From the IMG/VR virus record IMGVR_UViG_3300040751_001230, positions 1 to 33,141 of that record: 33,141 bases of DNA; one strand, 5' to 3'. The notes under the pieces were generated by a model. It was not told where the DNA came from and did not search any database. It was given only the letters and a program-made list of their open reading frames with translations. Positions 21,917-29,517 of the stretch are shown here, one piece after another. This DNA comes from a virus. How positions within the stretch are numbered: the stretch's first letter is position 1; every line of letters begins with the position of its first letter. Position numbers and translations under genes: made by a program.

Positions 21917-22635
21917 TATATTTCCTTTTCTAGTTTGAATTCAGTAATACTTTTAATTGCATCACCAAGATACATTTGTAATAATAACATCATTTCTTTA
22001 TTTGTCGAGTATAAAAATTTACCATTTAGATTAAAACCGCCCGATTCGATACTTTTAATTGCAGTTTCGCTGATTTTTAAATCGCCGTAATTTTTAATCC
22101 AATCTTTAAAACCTTCACGCATAGCCTTAGGTACTATTACATTTCTTAAATTAATTCTATACTGATATTTGTTATACGGATAATTGTTAACGATTTCGTT
22201 CGTAGGATTGCTTAAAAGATAATTCAAATGTGTTGAATCCTTTGGCCATGATATATCGTATAAACTATCTTTGAATACCTTGCACATATCATTAAAAACT
22301 TCTTGGTTATTAAAATAAAATCCACATGTATCGCTTTCTAATCTCATAGTAAATTTCACACCAGAATTAGCAATTTTTTCTTTGTAAGTTAACACTTTGT
22401 AAATTAAAAATCTACTTTCCCATGTTCTTCTCATTCTACGATTTTCGATATCAGCAACAATAGCACTAGGTCTATACTTCATAGATTGCACATATTCTTT
22501 GTAGGATTCTACTTTGAAAAGATTAGCAATATGCTCTGCGTCTGGATATCTGATACCAGAAATATGCGGGCAACGTATTGTTACCCTGTATGCATATTTT
22601 CCGAAAAATAGTTTATGAGTGTGATTCGCGTTCAA
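21916..22635 (-). CDS. Unknown protein at the end of the chaperone operon
   Basis: A 239-residue protein. The opening HKLFFGKYAYRVTIRCPHIS is distinctive and reminds me of a poorly characterised family seen in marine phages, for which I know no function. The rest is mixed helix and strand with many Tyr, Asn and Lys; no catalytic motif is visible. The start is TTG at 22635, inside the last codons of the ClpA-like gene (23-nt overlap), with only a weak AGGG upstream. It is therefore translated by coupling to the unfoldase gene, which suggests related or stoichiometric function, by inference. Confidence 0.6.
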   Translation of the reverse strand: MNANHTHKLFFGKYAYRVTIRCPHISGIRYPDAEHIANLFKVESYKEYVQSMKYRPSAIVADIENRRMRRTWESRFLIYKVLTYKEKIANSGVKFTMRLESDTCGFYFNNQEVFNDMCKVFKDSLYDISWPKDSTHLNYLLSNPTNEIVNNYPYNKYQYRINLRNVIVPKAMREGFKDWIKNYGDLKISETAIKSIESGGFNLNGKFLYSTNKEMMLLLQMYLGDAIKSITEFKLEKEI

Positions 22636-24883
22636 GTTCTTGCCCTGGAGTTTCTTGCATAAAGTTTTCGATTGATAGTTTTATTTTGCCATCAACTACA
22701 TCTACAGTGACTTTACCTCCACTGACAAGATCACCAAACAATACTTCTTTACTCATTGGTTTTTTGATGTCTTGATCAATTACACGTTGTAATGGTCTCG
22801 CACCCATTTTCTTATTGAAACCTTTCTTAATCAAATGCTCTTTTGCATTATCTGTTAGAACAATAAAGATACCTTTATCTTTAACAAGATCGTTTGCTTC
22901 TTTAATAAACTTATCAACAATTAATGAACATGTTGTTTTTTCAAGTTTATCAAACTTAACAATACCATCTAGTCTGTTACGGAACTCTGGTGCAAAGAAA
23001 TCATTTACTGCGTTATCATCTTCGCCTTCACGTTCTAAGTTACCAAATCCTACACCGTTCTTTTCCATTTCTCTAGCACCTAAGTTACTAGTCATAATAA
23101 CAATGGCGTTACGTGCATCTGCTTTTTTACCATTTGAACCTGTAACAAATCCATTATCCATAAGTCCTAGCAAAATATTAGAAACATCTTTGTGTGCTTT
23201 TTCAATTTCATCTAACAACAGTACACAGTTAGGAGATTCTTGTAGTTTAGTAATTAACTGTCCTGCATCTTCTTCAAAACCTACATAGCCTGGAGGAGCA
23301 CCGATAAACTTAGCAACTGAGTGCTTCTCTTGGAATTCACTCATATCAAAACGCACCAGTGTTGTACCCATTTCTTGTGCAAGTACTTTTGCTGTTTCTG
23401 TTTTACCACAACCAGTAGGGCCAACGAACAAGAAAGAACCAATTGGTTTATTAAGTGATTTTAATCCTGCTTGGGCAATAAAAATTTTATCAAGCAAACT
23501 GTCGATGGCTTCGTCTTGTCCGTATACACGTTTCTTCATGTTACTGTCAAGATCACGCATACTTTCGCTATCTTTACTTGCAACTTGTTCTAGTGGCAAG
23601 TTTGTCATTTTGCTTATTTCAAAAACAATCTGATCATGATCAATAACGCCGCCTTCTATATCTTGAATTTTATATCTAGCACCAGCACGGTCAATTACAT
23701 CAATTGCTTTATCAGGTAGTTTCTTATCAGCCATATATTTTACTGAGTACTTGACAGCATTTTCAATTGCTTTTTCTGTAATAGTAACGCCGTGATGTTT
23801 TTCGTAGTATTTCTTAATACCTTTAAGGATATCAATTGTTGTTTCCTCATCTGGTTCATTAACCGTGACACGTTGAAATCTACGCATCAACGCACGATCC
23901 TTTTCAAAGTGTTTGCGATATTCTTCCCAAGTAGTAGAAGCAACAACTTTAATTGTTCCTTTACTTAGAGCAGGCTTTAGCATGTTAGCCATATCGTTTG
24001 CTTGACCTTGCCCACCGCTACCTGCACCATTAATCATGTGTGCTTCGTCGATGAATAAAACTGAATTCTTTTTCTTCTCTAGTGCATGTACAACCATTTT
24101 AAGTCGTTCTTCAAAGTCGCCTCTGTATTTGCTACCAGCGACCATAGCACCAATATCTAATGAATAAACTGTACTACCTTTGATAAATTCAGGCACGTTA
24201 TCGTTTACAATTTCTACAGCAAGTCCTTCAGCGATAGCAGTTTTACCAACACCAGGATCACCAACTAACATTACATTGGCTTTTTGTCTACGTGCTAGAA
24301 TAAGCACAGTTTCCTCAATTTCTTTTCCACGTCCAATAACAGGATCAATTTTTCCTGCTTTTGCTTTTGCTGTAAGATTTGTACAAAACTGACCAATGAT
24401 TCTTTCTAGTTGACTTCTGTTGTAGTCTGCACTAGCCGCTTCTCCAATAACTGCTTCTGTTTCGATAAAGTTACTAAACTTCTCTTTATCAATATTGTAT
24501 TTTTTCATTAAGAAACTACTGTATGATTTCTTTTCATTTAGTATTGAAAGAAAAACATCGCTTGGACTAATAGTAGTTCTACCACTAAACAGTGTTTGTG
24601 TAAATGCACGATTAAGCACACGTTCTAGTGCTTGTGTTTTAGTAGGACGACCTTTTCGGTTGGTATTAACGATATCGTCTAGTTTAGTTCCAATAAACGT
24701 TGAAAGGTCTTTGCTCATCTCTTCGATGTTAGCACCAAACTCTTCCAACACTGATTTAAATTCTTCATTTAATACTAGAGCATAGGTAAAGTGTTCTACT
24801 GTTACGTATTCGTGTTTAGCCTCTTGTGCTAATTTGATTGCTTTTTCAAAAATTGTTTCTAGTTGTGAATCAGGCTCAAGCAT
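22613..24883 (-). CDS. clpA: ClpA/ClpC-type AAA+ protein unfoldase
   Basis: A 756-residue two-ring Clp ATPase, the same length as E. coli ClpA (758). An N-terminal Clp_N domain spans about 1-145. D1 has Walker A GDPGVGKT (208-215) and Walker B LFIDE (276-280). D2 has GPTGCGKT (488-495), pore loop GYVG (532-535), LLLDE, and the Arg-rich sensor GARPLQR. There is no ClpB middle domain. After the MTSNLG strand lies KNGVGFGN (VGF at 611-613), at the place of the ClpP-docking IGL/VGF loop of ClpA and ClpC. So it could feed substrates to a host ClpP. It is the third gene of the DnaJ operon, overlapping the deformylase gene by 8 nt. Confidence 0.92.
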   Translation of the reverse strand: MLEPDSQLETIFEKAIKLAQEAKHEYVTVEHFTYALVLNEEFKSVLEEFGANIEEMSKDLSTFIGTKLDDIVNTNRKGRPTKTQALERVLNRAFTQTLFSGRTTISPSDVFLSILNEKKSYSSFLMKKYNIDKEKFSNFIETEAVIGEAASADYNRSQLERIIGQFCTNLTAKAKAGKIDPVIGRGKEIEETVLILARRQKANVMLVGDPGVGKTAIAEGLAVEIVNDNVPEFIKGSTVYSLDIGAMVAGSKYRGDFEERLKMVVHALEKKKNSVLFIDEAHMINGAGSGGQGQANDMANMLKPALSKGTIKVVASTTWEEYRKHFEKDRALMRRFQRVTVNEPDEETTIDILKGIKKYYEKHHGVTITEKAIENAVKYSVKYMADKKLPDKAIDVIDRAGARYKIQDIEGGVIDHDQIVFEISKMTNLPLEQVASKDSESMRDLDSNMKKRVYGQDEAIDSLLDKIFIAQAGLKSLNKPIGSFLFVGPTGCGKTETAKVLAQEMGTTLVRFDMSEFQEKHSVAKFIGAPPGYVGFEEDAGQLITKLQESPNCVLLLDEIEKAHKDVSNILLGLMDNGFVTGSNGKKADARNAIVIMTSNLGAREMEKNGVGFGNLEREGEDDNAVNDFFAPEFRNRLDGIVKFDKLEKTTCSLIVDKFIKEANDLVKDKGIFIVLTDNAKEHLIKKGFNKKMGARPLQRVIDQDIKKPMSKEVLFGDLVSGGKVTVDVVDGKIKLSIENFMQETPGQELERESHS

Positions 24884-25388
24884 TTACAAGTCCTCGTTTC
24901 TTAAATTTATCTGCACGTTTTGTGGCCATATCCCATTTTAGTTTACTTGCTCTGTCCTTGTATGTAATACCTAGCAAATGATCAAGTTCATGTAGATAAC
25001 ATCTTGCATCATATTCTTCGATCTTACCAACCTGTTTTTCACCTTTTTCATTATAGAACTCTGCAACAATCCATTTAGGTCTGTTTAATTGTACATAAAT
25101 GCCTGGAAAACTTAAACAACCTTCCCAGTCTAGTGTTGTTTCTTTACTTGCTTCGAGTACTTTAGGATTGATAAAGATTGCACTTTTTTCAGGTACATGT
25201 TTGCTACCCATTACAAACACTTGTGCATCAATGCCTACTTGATTAGCACTTAATCCTACGCCATCGCTGGCATACATAATATCAAGCATATCTTTTTTAA
25301 CTTCTAAAATATCCATATCAGGATTTTCAAAGTCAAATGGTTTAACTTGTTTGTTTAAAAATTCGTCTGGGTAATAAATTAAATTCAT
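24876..25388 (-). CDS. def: Peptide deformylase
   Basis: A 170-residue complete deformylase. It removes the formyl group from new protein N-termini. All three family motifs are intact: GVGLSANQ (43-50), EGCLSFP (89-95, metal-ligand Cys91) and HELDH (133-137, two metal His and the catalytic Glu). Marine phages often carry one, thought to keep phage protein production going. Its ATG overlaps the stop of dnaJ (4 nt) and its end overlaps the start of clpA, so the three are co-translated. AAAGGA precedes the start. Confidence 0.95.
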   Translation of the reverse strand: MNLIYYPDEFLNKQVKPFDFENPDMDILEVKKDMLDIMYASDGVGLSANQVGIDAQVFVMGSKHVPEKSAIFINPKVLEASKETTLDWEGCLSFPGIYVQLNRPKWIVAEFYNEKGEKQVGKIEEYDARCYLHELDHLLGITYKDRASKLKWDMATKRADKFKKRGLVNA

Positions 25389-26251
25389 TGTTTTCCTTTA
25401 ATCTTAGTTATCATATCTAGTTGTTCAGGGGTTAGGTCTTTTGGAATACTCGCTTGTATTTTAATATATAAATTACCATAACCATTTCCATTTAGTATAG
25501 GCATGCCTAATCCGCCCATGCTGTACGTTGTATTTGGCTGTGTGCCATATGGTACATTTAGGCTGTAACTTTGACCGTTTAAATGTTCTACTTTCACTTT
25601 AGTACCTAGTATAAGATCAAACACGTCAACTGTCAAGTCTTTTTGTAAATCGTTTCCGACTCTTTTATAACCTTTTTGATCATGAATAGTTACAGTAACA
25701 TGCAAGTCACCTGGAGGAGCACCTTTAATACTTTGGTCTCCTAATCCTCTTAATCTAATAGTTTGTCCATGATCAATACCTTTTGGTATCTTAACATCAA
25801 GTGTTCTTGTTCCACCTGTTGGCATAGGAATTTGAATAGTAACCTCATGTCCATGATATGCTTGATCTAAACTTATTTGCAGATTAGTTCTTACATTATG
25901 GTTTCTATTTCTATTTCTTCTTTGAAACCCACCTGGACCAAAAATAATTTCTTCACCGTCAATCCCTCCCATTCCCTGTCCAAACATTTGGCTAAACATA
26001 TCCTCAAAGTTTCCAGCATTAAATCCCTGTTGTCTAAAACCTTGTTGTTGAGGATCAGTAGTACCAAATTGATCGTACATTTGTTTCTTTTCGGGATCAG
26101 TTAGTGTTTGGTAAGCCTCGTTTAATTCTGTAAACACTTTATGGTCACCTCCCTTGTCAGGATGATGCTTTGCCGCAAGTTTACGGAATGCAGTCTTTAT
26201 TTCTTTTTCAGAGGCATTACGGGAAACACCTAAACGTTCATAATAATCCAT
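25385..26251 (-). CDS. DnaJ/CbpA-type co-chaperone
   Basis: A 288-residue type II (CbpA-like) J-protein. The J-domain (1-68) has the HPD triad at 30-32. A Gly/Phe/Gln-rich linker follows (about 70-110), then two C-terminal substrate domains (GGTRTLDVKIPKGIDHGQTI; KGAPPGDLHVTV). The Cys4 zinc fingers of DnaJ are absent. It would stimulate host DnaK and bring it substrates. It is the first gene of the operon. The J-domain starts at the first Met, so the start is fixed at 26251, only 6 nt from a perfect -10 box. The mRNA should thus be leaderless. Confidence 0.92.
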   Translation of the reverse strand: MDYYERLGVSRNASEKEIKTAFRKLAAKHHPDKGGDHKVFTELNEAYQTLTDPEKKQMYDQFGTTDPQQQGFRQQGFNAGNFEDMFSQMFGQGMGGIDGEEIIFGPGGFQRRNRNRNHNVRTNLQISLDQAYHGHEVTIQIPMPTGGTRTLDVKIPKGIDHGQTIRLRGLGDQSIKGAPPGDLHVTVTIHDQKGYKRVGNDLQKDLTVDVFDLILGTKVKVEHLNGQSYSLNVPYGTQPNTTYSMGGLGMPILNGNGYGNLYIKIQASIPKDLTPEQLDMITKIKGKQ

Positions 26252-26257
26252 AGTAGT

Positions 26258-26286
26258 ATTATATACTTAGTTTAGGTATTTGTCAA
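26258..26286 (-). promoter_or_regulatory. Consensus sigma-70 promoter of the DnaJ operon
   Basis: TTGACA (26286-26281), 17-nt spacer, TATAAT (26263-26258) on the minus strand: a perfect match. The -10 ends 6 nt before the ATG, so the A of ATG falls at the normal transcription start position. The -35 lies just beyond the end of the holin-like gene. Confidence 0.9.
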
Positions 26287-26289
26287 TGA

Positions 26290-26652
26290 TTATTTGTCGG
26301 ATTTTTTACTAGATCCAGTATATAGACCAAACCATGCCGCGCCAGCACCAACTACAATACTAACCAAACCTGATTGTTCCATAGTAGGGTTTGGAAGTTC
26401 CATATACCAAACTACAACTTTATATAGTAAAACAATGTAAGTTGTAATAAAGACACGAGGAAAAATTCTCCAACTGTCGACTGCTCGTGCTAAATGAATT
26501 AGTTTAGCATATGGATTAACACCTAAGTCTTTTGCAGAAGCATCAACATCTAATTCTAGATTAATTTTTCTTTTTGTTGTCTCGGAGCCAACATTAACTT
26601 CAATTGCTTTACCTGCTTTGATCTTTTCTTGTTCAGTTTTTAAATCACTCAT
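26290..26652 (-). CDS. Holin-like membrane protein
   Basis: A 120-residue protein with a charged N-terminal half and two hydrophobic segments: about 67-85 (FITTYIVLLYKVVVWYM) and about 94-114 (SGLVSIVVGAGAAWFGLYTG). It ends in a short charged tail (SSKKSDK). Size, two membrane segments and position next to spanin and endolysin genes suggest a class II-type holin that opens the inner membrane at lysis. There is no sequence signature, so the call is by context. A late-type element lies upstream. Confidence 0.6.
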   Translation of the reverse strand: MSDLKTEQEKIKAGKAIEVNVGSETTKRKINLELDVDASAKDLGVNPYAKLIHLARAVDSWRIFPRVFITTYIVLLYKVVVWYMELPNPTMEQSGLVSIVVGAGAAWFGLYTGSSKKSDK

Positions 26653-26677
26653 TTTGTACCCTCTCGTTTAATATATG

Positions 26678-26685
26678 TATTTATT
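26678..26685 (-). promoter_or_regulatory. Possible late promoter element ahead of the holin gene
   Basis: AATAAATA on the minus strand, one mismatch from TATAAATA, 25 nt before the ATG at 26652, and overlapping the stop codon of the small lipoprotein gene. Spacing suits a late start near 26671. Confidence 0.45.
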
Positions 26686-26836
26686 AAAAATCGCAGGTTA
26701 TTTGGCCCCTGGGTACTATTTTTTCTGTAATAGTCTGACCTTTAGTGTTAAGTTCAGCACCGGGTTTTAAAGCACAAGTGGTTTTAGTGGAACAACTACT
26801 TAGAATCAGTAGCGTCAGTATTATCGCCGCCCTCAT
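26684..26836 (-). CDS. Very small lipoprotein overlapping the outer-membrane spanin gene
   Basis: A 50-residue frame: MRAAIILTLLILSSCSTKTT at the start, ending GQITCDF. It has a positive residue, a hydrophobic run and a lipobox L-S-S-C with Cys15, so it is a predicted lipoprotein with a 36-residue mature part. It starts inside the end of the 130-residue spanin gene in another frame (41-nt overlap) and fills the space before the holin gene. The mature part has two more Cys and a Pro/Gly region. Lipoprotein signal, overlap and position support a real gene; its role is unknown, perhaps a second small spanin partner. Confidence 0.62.
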   Translation of the reverse strand: MRAAIILTLLILSSCSTKTTCALKPGAELNTKGQTITEKIVPRGQITCDF

Positions 26837-27188
26837 AATACTTTCTATATTGATCTAGTGTAGCACCTTGCTTGATCATGTATGCACGGATTTGTGCAAA
26901 GTTTTTAGCAAGTGTTTCATAGTCATCATCGCTTAAACCAAACAGCACAGGATCTTTACCTTGCTCTTTCATTTTAGCAAATACTTCTTCAGCATTTTCA
27001 GAAGTAATAATGATGAATTTTAGTTCCTCCATTTTAGGAGTTTCTGGATCTGGGAGATTCAGAGGTGCTCTTTCTACTTCTGTCTTGAAAATGTCTAACT
27101 TAGATACCGTACTACAACTAGTAAGGAACGTAGTTAGGATTAGCAATACTAGGACACTCTGAATTGATTTCAGATTTCTTTGTAGCAT
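26796..27188 (-). CDS. Outer-membrane spanin (Rz1-like lipoprotein)
   Basis: A 130-residue lipoprotein. A signal peptide with a lipobox F-L-T-S-C (Cys25) is followed by a Pro-rich stretch (APLNLPDPETPKMEELK) and a small alpha/beta domain (KFIIITSENAEEVFAKMKEQ; ending RKYYEGGD). It starts inside the Rz-like gene in another frame (71-nt overlap), the classical arrangement of spanin pairs. It would sit in the outer membrane and bind the inner-membrane spanin to fuse the membranes at lysis. It is longer than a typical Rz1 (40-70 residues), but similar long forms occur in marine phages, from memory. Confidence 0.68.
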   Translation of the reverse strand: MLQRNLKSIQSVLVLLILTTFLTSCSTVSKLDIFKTEVERAPLNLPDPETPKMEELKFIIITSENAEEVFAKMKEQGKDPVLFGLSDDDYETLAKNFAQIRAYMIKQGATLDQYRKYYEGGDNTDATDSK

Positions 27189-27603
27189 TTCTCTCTTTCT
27201 CCGTTAGTTCTGCACCCATAGCAATTTCTACACATCTCATTGCTTTTTTAGATGCATTGTTTATAATACGTTCTACTGCACGATCTTTTTCAATAGCAAG
27301 TTTGCCAATATCTCTTACTTCGCCCTTGCCGTTAATTTTATTGAAACGTTCGTCAAGTGCGTTAAACTCTGCGGTAAGCACTCTGTTTTTTTCTTCAAGT
27401 TCTCTATTAGCCTCGAGTATAGCAGTAAAATCTTTTCTTTGCTGTTCAATAACAGCCTGTTGTTCAGACACACTGTCTAACAGTTTAGCGTTATTTGCTT
27501 CACTAGTAGCAAGATCACTTTTAAGTGTTTTTACATACATGAAACCACCGCCAGCACCTGCCAACATAATTAACACCATTGCAATTTTAATTGAACCGAA
27601 CAT
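27118..27603 (-). CDS. Inner-membrane spanin (Rz-like)
   Basis: A 161-residue protein with one N-terminal membrane anchor (IAMVLIMLAGAGGGFMYV, about 7-24), then a long coiled coil (about 30-90; QQAVIEQQRKDFTAILEANR) and a C-terminal part with two Cys (CVEIAMGAEL; ECPSIANPNYVPY). This is the layout of Rz, which spans the periplasm and pairs with the lipoprotein encoded in the overlapping gene. ATG at 27603 lies 1 nt after the small zinc-ribbon gene. Its C-terminal coding part overlaps the signal peptide of the outer spanin. Confidence 0.72.
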   Translation of the reverse strand: MFGSIKIAMVLIMLAGAGGGFMYVKTLKSDLATSEANNAKLLDSVSEQQAVIEQQRKDFTAILEANRELEEKNRVLTAEFNALDERFNKINGKGEVRDIGKLAIEKDRAVERIINNASKKAMRCVEIAMGAELTEKERNATKKSEINSECPSIANPNYVPY

Positions 27604-27604
27604 T

Positions 27605-27721
27605 TTATCTTCCCTGTTTACAAACTTCTATAACAATCGTTTTACCATCACCGTCTACAAATTCTTTATATAGTGGGCCTTCGTGTTTTTCGTGTCCGCA
27701 GTTTTTACAGGAGTTGCTCAT
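27605..27721 (-). CDS. 38-residue zinc-ribbon-like peptide
   Basis: A frame of 38 residues starting MSNSCKNCGHEKHEG and ending VIEVCKQGR. It has CxxC, two His and a third Cys, as in small metal-binding ribbons. The start overlaps the endolysin stop (ATGA at 27721-27718) and the stop lies 1 nt before the Rz-like start, so it fits the cassette exactly. No known family. Short phage zinc-ribbon genes of this type are usually overlooked. Confidence 0.6.
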   Translation of the reverse strand: MSNSCKNCGHEKHEGPLYKEFVDGDGKTIVIEVCKQGR

Positions 27722-28230
27722 ACCATCTTAAGTGCGGCTTCTGTAGTTTCTTCTACTCTGCGTGTCCAACCTCTACCAAATGTAGAAAAAGTTGATAAAG
27801 ACTCGTAGTATTTCTGACGGTCTGCTTGATATGTTTTAATTGTTTCTTCTACACCGTGTTCATCAACATAATTGTTTAATGCTTTAAGTGTGTTAGGACC
27901 AATTCCGCCATCTGCTACTGTACCAATCTGTCTTTGTAGATATTTTGCGGCTCTTCCTGGACCAGCATTTACAGCAAAATCAAATACACAAAGATCTAAT
28001 CCTGATGGAAGATCATCGCCTTTAACTTTGCCCCAATAATTTTTTTCGTAAATAGGAGCAACATCTTCAACTAAAAGATCTTTCATATCTTTAGTTCCGC
28101 CCCATTCTTCGTAAACTCTTTTTGTTACACCCAAGTTAGTTTCGCCACCTGGATCTTTTGGATGGTTTACATATCCACCTTCATGATGTAAAATCATCTC
28201 TAATGATGCTTGATAGTTCTCTTTAGCCAT
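27718..28230 (-). CDS. Endolysin, glycoside hydrolase family 108 (N-acetylmuramidase)
   Basis: A 170-residue lysozyme. Residues about 13-35 (ILHHEGGYVNHPKDPGGETN, then LGVTK) hold the GH108 signature; the Glu of HEGGY is the catalytic residue. The C-terminal half (YLQRQIGTVADGGIGPNTLK and later helices) matches the peptidoglycan-binding part of this family. It cuts the glycan strands of the cell wall. There is no signal peptide, so release would need a holin. It is the first lysis gene behind two conserved genes of a late unit. Confidence 0.9.
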   Translation of the reverse strand: MAKENYQASLEMILHHEGGYVNHPKDPGGETNLGVTKRVYEEWGGTKDMKDLLVEDVAPIYEKNYWGKVKGDDLPSGLDLCVFDFAVNAGPGRAAKYLQRQIGTVADGGIGPNTLKALNNYVDEHGVEETIKTYQADRQKYYESLSTFSTFGRGWTRRVEETTEAALKMV

Positions 28231-28231
28231 A

Positions 28232-28945
28232 TTATTTCCTTTTCAATACTTTAGTTCTTACACCGTTCGTAAAGAACAAGTTTTCATCTATTTTGTATAT
28301 GTTATAGTTACCAAAGTACTTTGTAAGCCACAGAACTTCTGACATTGACTCTTCGTCCAATTTAGTTGCACCTACAAATCTTCCAGTAATTTCTTCAGTT
28401 GTGCCTTCGTCGACAATTTCCATTCTGACACTACCACTTGCATGTCTTTTAAATTCTACAATATTGTCAGCCACATGTTTTTGTTCAGTTGCACCTTTAT
28501 TGAAGAATCTATCTAATTCTCTTTGTTTGTATCCTTCAATAAAACTGTTGTATGTTTCCTTATCTACTGGAACTTCTAATTCTTCTGTGAATGGTTTACT
28601 TTCAACTTCTTTATAGTATCTGTATTTCCATTCGTCGATTCCTGTCAACTTTTGTACGTCATCAAGAATTGTTTTAATATTTTTACCTAAGTATCTGTTA
28701 CGTTCAAGTTCGACAAATACATCGTATTTTCCTCTACGGTTTTCGCCTGAACTTACATCTGCATCTAAAATAAAAGGATATCCTTTTTCAATAAAACTCA
28801 TTAGGTCTTTAGCAGGTTCTTGATCAGTAACTTCAAATGCAAGTACTGATACATCTTCATCTTTACCCATTTTTGATTTGTATGAATCAATAGTAAAGAT
28901 TTCGTTTACAAAGTTTTTTAAATCTTTAGATTTGAGAGAGGTCAT
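28232..28945 (-). CDS. Conserved protein of unknown function
   Basis: A protein of 237 residues from the ATG at 28945 (MTSLKSKDLKNFVNEIF). GGAG sits 7 nt upstream, whereas a GTG at 28963 has no ribosome-binding site, so the later ATG is preferred. It is soluble, with mixed helix and strand: FEVTDQEPAKDLMSFIEKGY, LDADVSSGENRRGKYDVFV, and TGIDEWKYRYYK. I recall relatives in T4-like marine phages without known role. It overlaps the upstream gene by 20 nt and ends 2 nt before the endolysin start. It may be a virion or assembly protein. Confidence 0.65.
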   Translation of the reverse strand: MTSLKSKDLKNFVNEIFTIDSYKSKMGKDEDVSVLAFEVTDQEPAKDLMSFIEKGYPFILDADVSSGENRRGKYDVFVELERNRYLGKNIKTILDDVQKLTGIDEWKYRYYKEVESKPFTEELEVPVDKETYNSFIEGYKQRELDRFFNKGATEQKHVADNIVEFKRHASGSVRMEIVDEGTTEEITGRFVGATKLDEESMSEVLWLTKYFGNYNIYKIDENLFFTNGVRTKVLKRK

Positions 28946-29453
28946 TCTGTTGCTCCAAGTCACTATCTGCTGTTGCTTGTACTTCAGGCTGTGTTGCTAC
29001 CTGATCCATGTCGCCATATAATTGTTCGTCAACGCTTCTTAAATATCCTTTGTACATATCAAACAATAAACTCTTAGGCATTTCAACATTTACAATCCAA
29101 ATAGGATGTCTGTCAATTTTACCTTTTTTAGTACCTGGACGATAATCGTCTGGTGTTTTGATTTTTCTTGGTTGCATTAAGAAGTCTTTTTTGTATGAAA
29201 CTTTACAGTTGTAATCTAGCAATCTTTCTCCTGCTTTAGGGTTTGGCATTTTATCTCTAGGCCACATAAAACTGCAACTCACAGTATGCCTATTAACAAT
29301 AGGACCTTCACATAACTCGCCATCTTGCCAGTTTTCAAACACATACATATCTAATTCATCCATTACACGCTCAAAGTCTTTAAGAACCCTTAGTGTGTTA
29401 TTAGACTCGTATATGCCCTTGATATTTTCGATTACTTGTACAACGTCATACAT
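28926..29453 (-). CDS. Conserved protein of unknown function
   Basis: A 175-residue protein from the ATG at 29453 (MYDVVQVIENIKGIYESNNT). GGAG lies upstream, and a longer frame from 29492 would begin before the late element, so it is not used. It has a helical N-terminal region (VLKDFERVMDELDMYVFENW), a central beta part with CSFMWPRDKMPNP, and a Gln/Asp-rich, probably disordered C-terminus. No domain is recognised. It is the first gene of the lysis-cassette transcript and looks like a conserved marine T4-like phage protein. Confidence 0.65.
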   Translation of the reverse strand: MYDVVQVIENIKGIYESNNTLRVLKDFERVMDELDMYVFENWQDGELCEGPIVNRHTVSCSFMWPRDKMPNPKAGERLLDYNCKVSYKKDFLMQPRKIKTPDDYRPGTKKGKIDRHPIWIVNVEMPKSLLFDMYKGYLRSVDEQLYGDMDQVATQPEVQATADSDLEQQNDLSQI

Positions 29454-29470
29454 AATTTGTTCTCCACATT

Positions 29471-29478
29471 TATTTATC
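29471..29478 (-). promoter_or_regulatory. T4-type late promoter element ahead of the lysis cassette
   Basis: GATAAATA on the minus strand (29478-29471), seven of eight with TATAAATA. The predicted start near 29465 leaves about 12 nt with GGAG before the ATG at 29453. It would control both unknown proteins, the endolysin and the spanins. Confidence 0.6.
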
Positions 29479-29517
29479 GTATTCGTGACCAATAAAAAAA
29501 TTATGTTATACGTTTAA

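Noticed and set aside
22815-23288. 157-residue plus-strand frame opposite clpA
   Set aside because: Antisense to the second ATPase ring, whose motifs are intact. Ser/Leu-rich shadow translation.
25608-25636. TTGACA-17-TATACT inside the dnaJ coding region (minus strand)
   Set aside because: It fits the promoter pattern at 11 of 12 positions, but it sits in the middle of a conserved gene with no nearby gene start (about 220 nt before def). Chance is likely in such AT-rich coding sequence.
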